Assembly (NCBI GenBank): GCA_900768695.1
Contig: CAAGDY010000308.1
Span: 1 to 5,545, forward strand
Direction of reading: 5' to 3'
DNA length: 5,545 nt
Source of the DNA: an uncultured Anaerovibrio sp.
GTDB taxonomy: Bacteria > Bacillota > Negativicutes > Selenomonadales > Selenomonadaceae
Below the pieces are notes generated by a model. It was not told the DNA's origin. It saw nothing but the letters and a program-made list of their open reading frames with translations, and ran no database searches. The position numbers and the translations under genes were made by a program. This document shows positions 1 through 4,891 of this stretch, piece by piece. Position 1 is the stretch's first letter; each line of letters starts with the position of its first letter.

Positions 1-239
1 AATAATCATGGAGGTAGGATTTTGTTATCCCTATAGCGCGAGCGTGCCTGCGATGGTACTGCCCTGAGGCTCTATAAAAAGGTCTGACTGTAGGTTTATA
101 CACAACAATGCAAAAAAGTGACCGCCCATTGGGATATATGCTGATGTTTTTCTGACAGCTCCCCTGCACTAACCAATAAGCCTTACATATATAACCGAAG
201 TATCGGATAAGCACTACGACAAACTGAAAAATTTTTTTA
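1..239. other. Intergenic region upstream of groESL, no gene supported
   Basis: No convincing gene, RNA gene or terminator is visible here. On the + strand, one frame is open from the left edge to a TGA at 65-67 (about 21 codons). It could be the tail of an upstream gene, but the peptide is not recognisable. On the - strand, one frame has no stop from about position 244 to the left edge, but its only starts are GTG or TTG codons without a Shine-Dalgarno sequence, and the peptide looks random. A tiny hairpin (CCGA 195-198 with TCGG 203-206) is present. The right end becomes very AT-rich, with an A-run then a T-run at 226-238, and may act as an UP element for the groESL promoter. Confidence 0.5.
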
Positions 240-279
240 TTGACTTATTGACTTTTTGACGAAAAGGTTTTATTATAAT
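240..279 (+). promoter_or_regulatory. groESL promoter (SigA-type) with three phased TTGAC words
   Basis: TTGACT at 248-253 is followed, after 17 bp, by TATTAT at 271-276. A perfect TATAAT overlaps this at 274-279, but it sits 20 bp from the same -35. Two further -35-like words lie at 240-245 (TTGACT) and 256-261 (TTGACG), so three TTGAC words are spaced exactly 8 bp apart. A/T-rich DNA at 226-239 could serve as an UP element. Transcription should start near 283-286, immediately before the CIRCE operator. This fits a housekeeping promoter controlled by HrcA. Which -35/-10 pair is used cannot be decided from sequence. Confidence 0.85.
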
Positions 280-287
280 ACTTGCAG

Positions 288-314
288 TTAGCACTCAGCA
301 AAAAAGAGTGCTAA
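288..314 (+). promoter_or_regulatory. CIRCE operator (HrcA binding site)
   Basis: A perfect inverted repeat is present: TTAGCACTC at 288-296, a 9-nt spacer at 297-305 and GAGTGCTAA at 306-314. This is an exact match to the CIRCE consensus bound by the heat-shock repressor HrcA in Firmicutes and many other bacteria. It lies at the predicted transcription start of groESL, so bound HrcA would block initiation. Once transcribed, the same repeat can fold into a 9-bp hairpin near the mRNA 5' end and may affect transcript stability. HrcA activity is known to depend on free GroEL, which would close a feedback loop with the downstream genes. The hrcA gene itself is not in this window. Confidence 0.98.
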
Positions 315-363
315 CAACAAACAATGTTTAAATCCATCTAAATTCTTTAGGAGGCAGATAAAT

Positions 364-645
364 ATGATTAGACCATTGGGTGACAGAGTTGTTATTGAGG
401 TTGCAGAGGCAGAAACCAAGACTGCCAGCGGCATTATCCTGGCAGATACTGCTAAGGAGAAGCCAATGAAGGGCGTTATCGTAGCTGTAGGCCCTGGCGA
501 GTACAAGGACGGCAACCGCGTTCCTATGGATGTAAAGGTTGGCGATGCAGTAATCTACTCCAAGTACGCAGGCACCGAGGTAAAGGTTGACGGCAAGGAT
601 TATCTGGTAGTTCGTCAGAGCGATATTCTGGCTGTAGCCGAGTAA
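364..645 (+). CDS. groES: Co-chaperonin GroES (Cpn10)
   Basis: This 93-residue protein has the normal length of bacterial GroES. Seven copies form the lid that closes the GroEL folding chamber in the cytoplasm. It opens with the family motif IRPLGDRVVIE (residues 2-12). The mobile loop that contacts GroEL spans about residues 16-34, with the hydrophobic IIL tripeptide at 24-26. The roof hairpin is near residues 45-52, and the protein ends in the conserved YLVVRQSDILAV strand. The ATG start is fixed by AGGAGG at 349-354, 9 nt upstream. Translation ends in tandem stops (TAA TAA, 643-648). It is the first gene of the groESL operon, with groEL 83 nt downstream and no terminator between. Control is by the CIRCE operator upstream. 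Nothing in the protein is abnormal. Confidence 0.98.
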   Translation: MIRPLGDRVVIEVAEAETKTASGIILADTAKEKPMKGVIVAVGPGEYKDGNRVPMDVKVGDAVIYSKYAGTEVKVDGKDYLVVRQSDILAVAE

Positions 646-673
646 TAAGGCCAATTGGTTTTGTAATAAAAAA

Positions 674-699
674 GCGGCTGGCTATAGTAAAACAGCCGT
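674..699 (+). other. Hairpin in the groES-groEL intercistronic region
   Basis: CGGCTG at 675-680 pairs with CAGCCG at 693-698, with an additional G-T pair at 674/699, around a 12-nt loop. There is no T-tract after it, so it is not an intrinsic terminator. A hairpin between groES and groEL could set relative mRNA stability or act as a processing barrier, but that role is inference. The groEL ribosome-binding site (GGAGGT, 715-720) lies 15 nt downstream and is not sequestered by it. Confidence 0.5.
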
Positions 700-728
700 A
701 GTATCTATATATTTGGAGGTAATTCTAA

Positions 729-2354
729 ATGGCAAAGCAGATTTTATTTGATGAAGAAGCACGCCGTGCATTGGGCAAGGGCGTTGACGCATTGGCAAAC
801 GCAGTAAAGGTTACTCTTGGACCAAAGGGCCGCAACGTGGTTCTGGACAAGAAGTTCGGCGCTCCTACCATCACCAACGATGGTGTTACCATTGCCCGCG
901 ATATTGAGCTGGAGGATCCGTTTGAGAACATGGGCGCACAGCTGGTACGCGAGGTTGCTACCAAGACCAACGATATTGCCGGTGACGGTACCACCACTGC
1001 AACCCTTTTGGCACAGGCTATGATTCATGAGGGCATGAGAAACGTAGCTGCCGGTGCAAACCCTATGGTTCTGAAGAAGGGCATCGAGACTGCTGTAAAG
1101 ACTCTGGTAGAGGAAATCAAGTCCGTATCCAAGTCCGTAAACAGCAAGTCCGAGATTGCACAGGTTGCAACCATTTCCTCCGCTGATGAGGAAATCGGCC
1201 ATTACATTGCTGACGCTATGGAGAAGGTTGGCAAGGAAGGTGTTATCACCGTTGAGGAGTCCAAGGGCATGGAAACCAGCCTGTCCGTTGTAGAGGGCAT
1301 GCAGTTCGACCGCGGTTACATCTCCCCTTACATGGTAACTGATACCGACAAGATGGAAGCAGTTATGGACAATCCATACATCCTGATTACCGACAAGAAA
1401 ATTTCTTCCATCAACGAGATTCTGCCAATCCTTGAGCAGGTTGTAAAGATGGGCAAGGAGCTGGTAATCATCGCTGAGGATCTGGACGGCGAGGCTCTGG
1501 CTACCATCGTTGTAAACAAGCTCCGCGGTACCTTCAAGGCTTTGGCTGTCAAGGCTCCTGGCTTTGGCGATCGCCGCAAGGCTATGCTGGAGGATATTGC
1601 TATCCTTACCGGCGGCCAGGTTATCTCCGAGGAGGTTGGCCGCAAGCTGGACAGCGTAACCATTGAGGATCTGGGCCGTGCCCGTCAGGTACATTCCTCC
1701 AAGGAGAATACCACTATTGTTGACGGCATGGGCGACAAGGATGCTATCGCTTCCCGCGTTGAGATGATTAAGAAGCAGATTGCTGACACCACCTCCGATT
1801 TTGACAAGGAGAAGCTGCAGGAGCGTCTTGCCAAGCTGTCTGGCGGCGTAGCCGTTATCGAAATCGGCGCTGCTACCGAGGTAGAGATGAAGGACAAGAA
1901 GTATCGCGTAGAGGATGCCCTGAACGCTACCCGCGCTGCTGTTGAGGAAGGTATTGTTGCCGGCGGCGGTACTACCTTTATCGACATTCTTCCTGCTCTT
2001 GACAAGCTGGAGGCAGAGGGCGACGTAAAGACCGGTATCAACATTGTACGCCGTGCTATCGAGGAGCCTGTTCGTCAGATTGCCAGCAATGCAGGCCAGG
2101 AGGGCTCCGTAGTTGTTGCCGAGGTTAAGAAGGCGGGCATCGGCGTTGGCTACGATGCAGCCAAGGACGAGTATGTGAACATGATTGAGGCCGGTATCGT
2201 TGACCCTGCCAAGGTTACCCGTTCCGCCCTGCAGAATGCAGCCAGCATCGCAGCTATGGTTCTCACCACCGAAACCCTGGTTGCTGATAAGCCTGCTCCT
2301 GAGGGTGCAGCTCCTGCTGCTCCTGCCATGGGCGGCATGCCGGGCATGATGTAA
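729..2354 (+). CDS. groEL: Chaperonin GroEL (Cpn60/Hsp60)
   Basis: This 541-residue protein is full length for GroEL, the ATP-driven double-ring chaperonin that folds cytoplasmic proteins with GroES. The equatorial domain has GPKGRNV (31-37) and the nucleotide-binding GDGTTT (85-90). The apical domain covers roughly residues 190-375. The family signature AAVEEGIVAGGG lies at 403-414, preceded by Asp396 in RVEDALNATR, which corresponds to the catalytic Asp398 of E. coli. The C-terminus is an Ala/Pro linker followed by GGMPGMM, the usual flexible tail projecting into the cavity. GGAGGT at 715-720, 8 nt from the ATG, fixes the start. It is cotranscribed with groES under CIRCE control and ends before a strong terminator. 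Sequence similarity suggests Negativicutes. No defect is seen. Confidence 0.99.
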   Translation: MAKQILFDEEARRALGKGVDALANAVKVTLGPKGRNVVLDKKFGAPTITNDGVTIARDIELEDPFENMGAQLVREVATKTNDIAGDGTTTATLLAQAMIHEGMRNVAAGANPMVLKKGIETAVKTLVEEIKSVSKSVNSKSEIAQVATISSADEEIGHYIADAMEKVGKEGVITVEESKGMETSLSVVEGMQFDRGYISPYMVTDTDKMEAVMDNPYILITDKKISSINEILPILEQVVKMGKELVIIAEDLDGEALATIVVNKLRGTFKALAVKAPGFGDRRKAMLEDIAILTGGQVISEEVGRKLDSVTIEDLGRARQVHSSKENTTIVDGMGDKDAIASRVEMIKKQIADTTSDFDKEKLQERLAKLSGGVAVIEIGAATEVEMKDKKYRVEDALNATRAAVEEGIVAGGGTTFIDILPALDKLEAEGDVKTGINIVRRAIEEPVRQIASNAGQEGSVVVAEVKKAGIGVGYDAAKDEYVNMIEAGIVDPAKVTRSALQNAASIAAMVLTTETLVADKPAPEGAAPAAPAMGGMPGMM

Positions 2355-2417
2355 TTAATATACACCCTATGCTGATGACCCATCCTGCATGAGGTCACAG
2401 CTGCGTCGGTGAAGGAG

Positions 2418-2452
2418 GCGCCCTATTCGTGTAGACGGATAGGGCGCTTTTT
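2418..2452 (+). terminator. Intrinsic terminator of the groESL operon
   Basis: A 13-bp stem pairs 2418-2430 with 2435-2447 around the 4-nt loop GTAG, with one G-T pair at 2427/2438. The base of the stem is GCGCCC/GGGCGC and it is followed directly by five T residues (2448-2452). This is a textbook Rho-independent terminator 63 nt after the groEL stop. A weaker 5-bp hairpin (TGACC 2376-2380 with GGTCA 2393-2397) precedes it and has no clear role. Confidence 0.97.
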
Positions 2453-2502
2453 GTGTTCAGCTTTGGCACCAATAGATAGTGCCTTGGCTGGAGAAAATTT
2501 TA

Positions 2503-2531
2503 TTGACTAAAACCATGTTATAGACTAGAAT
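2503..2531 (+). promoter_or_regulatory. glmS promoter (SigA-type)
   Basis: TTGACT at 2503-2508 and TAGAAT at 2526-2531 are separated by exactly 17 bp, and each differs from consensus at one base. AT-rich DNA (2494-2502) lies just upstream. Transcription should begin near 2538. An inverted repeat upstream (GGCAC 2465-2469 and GTGCC 2479-2483, 9-nt spacer) could be a protein site or chance. The promoter lies beyond the groESL terminator, so glmS is a separate unit. Confidence 0.88.
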
Positions 2532-2537
2532 AATGGG

Positions 2538-2644
2538 AGCTGGCTGTGATGTGCAGTTTTCGCTTTGTCCTGGGCGATGGCTGTGGCAGCTGGGAAAAGG
2601 CTTGTATGTGCTGGATGATTAATGCCGGTTCATGTACGGGTTTA
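2538..2644 (+). other. Transcribed leader ahead of the glmS ribozyme cleavage site
   Basis: About 107 nt lie between the predicted transcription start and the predicted ribozyme cleavage point. I recognise no gene or known RNA family in it. A long-range pairing is possible between AGCTG (2538-2542) and CAGCT (2587-2591), with a 4-bp inner stem TCGC (2560-2563) and GCGA (2574-2577). These helices are short and may not form. A GTG/ATG reading frame at 2546-2896 crosses this leader, the whole ribozyme and the first codons of glmS. It lacks a Shine-Dalgarno sequence and is not considered a gene. Confidence 0.5.
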
Positions 2645-2787
2645 GCGCATGGTCTTGTATGGCACAAGATGACGAGGATGGAGGTTGTCGATGTATCAGC
2701 GGATGCCTCCCGGTGGGATGCCCCATCGTCAGCAGCTGTCAAAGCCGTCAGGCAACTGGCGGTACAAAGCAGTGAGCGCGGGCAGGC
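2641..2787 (+). promoter_or_regulatory. glmS ribozyme (glucosamine-6-phosphate-activated self-cleaving riboswitch)
   Basis: The order of elements matches the glmS ribozyme. The cleavage site AGCGC is at 2644-2648, with predicted scission between A2644 and G2645. Stem P1 is TCTTGT (2653-2658) with ACAAGA (2664-2669). The core GACGAGG follows at 2671-2677. Stem P2 is GGAGG (2680-2684) with CCTCC (2706-2710), with a TCGA/ATCAGCGGATGCC core between. A hairpin at 2711-2728 has loop ATGC. A GNRA-capped stem pairs CCGTCAG (2745-2751) with CTGGCGG (2756-2762) around GCAA. The 3' segment AAAGCAGTGAG...GGGCAGG resembles the known P4 region. In this family, glucosamine-6-phosphate acts as cofactor for cleavage, and the 5'-OH product is degraded, lowering GlmS. 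It lies directly upstream of glmS, as expected. Exact P3/P3.1 pairing is not resolved; the ends are approximate. Confidence 0.95.
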
Positions 2788-2821
2788 AGGACTTCAGACG
2801 GGCTGCCTGATGGCAGGCTGC
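2783..2821 (+). other. Competing hairpins between the ribozyme and the glmS start
   Basis: CTGCCTG at 2803-2809 can pair with CAGGCAG at 2783-2789, which overlaps the ribozyme 3' edge. Alternatively, part of it (GCCTG, 2805-2809) can pair with CAGGC at 2814-2818 around ATGG, extended past one T-T mismatch by 2802-2803 with 2820-2821. The two helices are mutually exclusive. Neither is followed by a T-tract, so neither is a terminator. The glmS ribosome-binding site at 2859-2864 is not part of either. A regulatory role is only inference. Confidence 0.45.
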
Positions 2822-2871
2822 AGAGGTTGCAGTTTCTATGCTGTCGTGGCAGTGATTTGGAGGTTTTATTT

Positions 2872-4707
2872 ATGTGTGGTATTGTTGGTTATGTAGGTGA
2901 CAAGCAGGCAGCGAGATTTTTGATTGAAGGGCTGACCAAGCTGGAGTACCGCGGTTATGATTCCGCCGGTATTGCCGTGTACAATGGCGATGCTGATGTC
3001 ATTCGCGTGGAGAAGAGCGTGGGGCGTCTGGCGGAGCTGGAAAAGAAGATTGACGGCAATGTGCCTGTGGGCTGCATGGGTATTGGCCATACCCGCTGGG
3101 CAACCCATGGCGGCCCTTCGGATCTGAATTCCCATCCTCATACTGATTGCACCGGCAATTTTGCCGTGGTGCATAACGGTATTATTGAGAATTATCTTGC
3201 GCTGAAGGAAGAGCTGATTGAAGGCGGCCATGAGTTCAGGTCCGAAACTGATACCGAGGTGCTGCCGCATCTTTTGGAGGAGTATTATGAGGGTGACTTC
3301 GAGGCGGCTGTTCGCAAGGTTCTGCGCCGCATTGAGGGCTCCTACTCCATCGTGTTTATGTCCAAGGCCGACCCTGATACCCTGATTTGCACCAAGCAGG
3401 ACAATCCGCTGGTCATCGGTCTGGGTGAGGGCGAGAACTTTATTGCGTCCGATATTCCGGCTATTATTGCCCGTACCCGCCGCACATATATCATCAATGA
3501 TGGCGAGATTGCGGTAGTGAAGAAGGATTCTGTATGGATTACCAATCGCCGTGGCGAGCCGATTACCAAGAAGGTTTTTGAGGTGAACTGGAATGCCGAG
3601 GCTGCTGAAAAGGGCGGCTATGAGCATTTCATGCTGAAGGAAATTCATGAGCAGCCAAAGGCTGTCCGTGATACCCTGTCCGGCCGCATTGCCAAGGATG
3701 ACAGCGCCGTTATTCTGGACGAGCTGAAGTGGACAGAGGAATATGTAAATTCCTTCTCCAAGGTGTTTATTATCGCCTGTGGCACTGCTTATCATGCAGG
3801 CCTGGTAGGCAAGTATTATATTGAGAATCTGGCACGGGTACCGGTGGAGGTGGATATCGCCTCCGAGTTCCGCTACAGGAAGCCGATTATTGACGACAAT
3901 ACCCTGACCATCGTAGTCAGCCAGTCCGGTGAAACCATTGATACCCTGGCTGCCCTGAAGGAAGCAAAGCGCCTGGGCTCCAAGACCATGGCTGTCACCA
4001 ATGTGGTAGGCTCCTCTATTGCCCGTGAGGCGGATCAGGTTGTTTATACCTGGGCAGGCCCGGAGATTGCGGTAGCTTCCACCAAGGCGTACACCACCCA
4101 GCTGATTGTTATGTTCCTGCTGGGAGCTTATATGGCAGGTCTTCGCGGTACCGTGGAGCCTGAACGCATGAAGGAGCTTCTGGGCAAGCTGCGCAATATT
4201 CCTGCCCAGATCAGCGAAACCCTTGAGGATGTGGATCCTATCAAAGCCTTTGCCCAGCAGTACGGCTACAATGACGATGTGTTCTTCCTGGGCCGCGCCC
4301 TTGACTACCATGTGGCGCTGGAGGGGTCCCTGAAGCTGAAGGAGATTTCCTATATCCATGCGGAGGCTTATGCTGCAGGCGAGCTGAAGCATGGCACTCT
4401 GGCGCTGATTACCCGCGGCATTCCTGTAGTTGCCCTGGCCACCCAGAGGAGCGTTTATGAGAAGACCCTGAGCAATATCAAGGAGGTAAAGGCCCGTGAT
4501 GCAGTGGTTATCGGCGTTGCCGCCAAGGGCGACACCGAGCTGCACAAGTATACGGATCATGTTATCTTTGTGCCAGAAACGGATGAGCTGCTGATTCCGC
4601 TGCTGACCGTGCTGCCGCTGCAGCTTCTGGCATATTATACCGCCCTGACCCGTGGCTGTGATGTGGACAAGCCTCGCAATCTGGCAAAGTCTGTTACTGT
4701 AGAGTGA
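2872..4707 (+). CDS. glmS: Glutamine--fructose-6-phosphate aminotransferase (isomerizing), GlmS
   Basis: This 611-residue enzyme makes glucosamine-6-phosphate and glutamate from fructose-6-phosphate and glutamine, the first step towards UDP-GlcNAc for peptidoglycan. The N-terminal class II glutaminase domain starts MCGIVGY; Cys2 becomes the catalytic N-terminal cysteine after Met removal. Other motifs are EYRGYDSAG (25-33), HTRWATHG (73-80), HNGIIENY (101-108) and SETDTE (124-129). Two SIS sugar-isomerase domains follow, with ACGTAYH (302-308), SQSGET (350-355), ASTKAY (402-407) and HAEAYAAGELKHG (496-508). The C-terminus PRNLAKSVTVE is the conserved tail. GGAGGT at 2859-2864, 7 nt upstream, and the need for a terminal Cys fix the ATG at 2872; an in-frame TTG at 2827 would add 15 residues and bury the nucleophile. 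It is monocistronic, controlled by the ribozyme in its leader and ended by its own terminator. Confidence 0.99.
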   Translation: MCGIVGYVGDKQAARFLIEGLTKLEYRGYDSAGIAVYNGDADVIRVEKSVGRLAELEKKIDGNVPVGCMGIGHTRWATHGGPSDLNSHPHTDCTGNFAVVHNGIIENYLALKEELIEGGHEFRSETDTEVLPHLLEEYYEGDFEAAVRKVLRRIEGSYSIVFMSKADPDTLICTKQDNPLVIGLGEGENFIASDIPAIIARTRRTYIINDGEIAVVKKDSVWITNRRGEPITKKVFEVNWNAEAAEKGGYEHFMLKEIHEQPKAVRDTLSGRIAKDDSAVILDELKWTEEYVNSFSKVFIIACGTAYHAGLVGKYYIENLARVPVEVDIASEFRYRKPIIDDNTLTIVVSQSGETIDTLAALKEAKRLGSKTMAVTNVVGSSIAREADQVVYTWAGPEIAVASTKAYTTQLIVMFLLGAYMAGLRGTVEPERMKELLGKLRNIPAQISETLEDVDPIKAFAQQYGYNDDVFFLGRALDYHVALEGSLKLKEISYIHAEAYAAGELKHGTLALITRGIPVVALATQRSVYEKTLSNIKEVKARDAVVIGVAAKGDTELHKYTDHVIFVPETDELLIPLLTVLPLQLLAYYTALTRGCDVDKPRNLAKSVTVE

Positions 4708-4716
4708 TGTTTTTAT

Positions 4717-4760
4717 CAGTCCCCCGTGGAGCTTCCCGCTTCGCAGGGGACTGTTCTTTT
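4717..4760 (+). terminator. Intrinsic terminator of glmS
   Basis: CAGTCCCC at 4717-4724 pairs perfectly with GGGGACTG at 4746-4753. The 21-nt interior can fold a smaller stem (for example GGA 4728-4730 with TCC 4734-4736). The stem is followed by TTCTTTT (4754-4760). It lies 9 nt after the glmS TGA, and the next promoter begins 13 nt downstream, so it separates glmS from guaB transcription. Confidence 0.9.
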
Positions 4761-4772
4761 GGCAGAATTTAT

Positions 4773-4801
4773 TTGACAAGCGGCAAAGTTTGTACTAGTA
4801 T
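4773..4801 (+). promoter_or_regulatory. guaB promoter (SigA-type)
   Basis: A perfect -35 TTGACA (4773-4778) and a -10 TAGTAT (4796-4801) are separated by 17 bp. Transcription should start near 4807-4809, giving a leader of about 84 nt. It directly follows the glmS terminator, so the downstream gene has its own promoter. Confidence 0.88.
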
Positions 4802-4808
4802 AGTAACA

Positions 4809-4855
4809 ATATCTATGGATATAAAACGGTAAAGAGGCCTGATGCTTTGTCAGGC
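4809..4855 (+). other. Two small hairpins in the guaB leader
   Basis: The first is ATATC (4809-4813) with GATAT (4818-4822) around TATG, sitting at the predicted transcription start. The second is GCCTGA (4837-4842) with TCAGGC (4850-4855) around a 7-nt loop. An AT-rich stretch ending in five T residues follows at 4861-4872, but it is separated from the second stem by several non-T bases, so this is a poor terminator. I see no match to a purine riboswitch core. The first repeat could be an operator and the second a leader stem, but no function can be assigned. Confidence 0.45.
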
Positions 4856-4891
4856 GTTAGTTTAATATTTTTACAGAAAGTAGGGATTAAG

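Noticed and set aside
36..80. Resemblance of GCGATGGTACTGCCC to the 3' half of 5S rRNA
   Set aside because: The short match is not flanked by other 5S elements, and no closing stem or conserved GAACAC loop precedes it.
1..214. A divergent gene on the - strand leaving the left edge
   Set aside because: The frame is open, but its only starts are GTG or TTG codons without a ribosome-binding site, there is no visible promoter, and the peptide looks random. It is short enough to be chance.
209..217. A second CIRCE half-site (AAGCACTA)
   Set aside because: It matches only part of the half-site, has no inverted partner at 9 nt, and lies upstream of the promoter.
744..1694. A 316-codon open frame on the - strand inside groEL
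   Set aside because: Same codon-bias artefact. The peptide is a reverse-complement shadow of GroEL with no family motif.
2827..2871. TTG at 2827 as the glmS start, adding 15 residues
   Set aside because: GlmS needs its cysteine at the mature N-terminus. The ATG at 2872 has a strong GGAGGT 7 nt upstream, while the TTG has none.
2546..2896. A 116-codon + strand frame across the glmS leader
   Set aside because: It runs through the ribozyme and into the glmS start in another frame, has no Shine-Dalgarno sequence, and its peptide is unlike any family I know.
2866..4779. A 637-codon open frame on the - strand over the whole of glmS
   Set aside because: It is codon-aligned with glmS and stays open only because glmS lacks TTA, CTA and TCA codons. 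It has no recognisable domain, and the sense gene is certain.
4837..4872. An intrinsic terminator or purine riboswitch in the guaB leader
   Set aside because: The 6-bp stem is not directly followed by a T-tract, and the conserved purine-aptamer core is absent.
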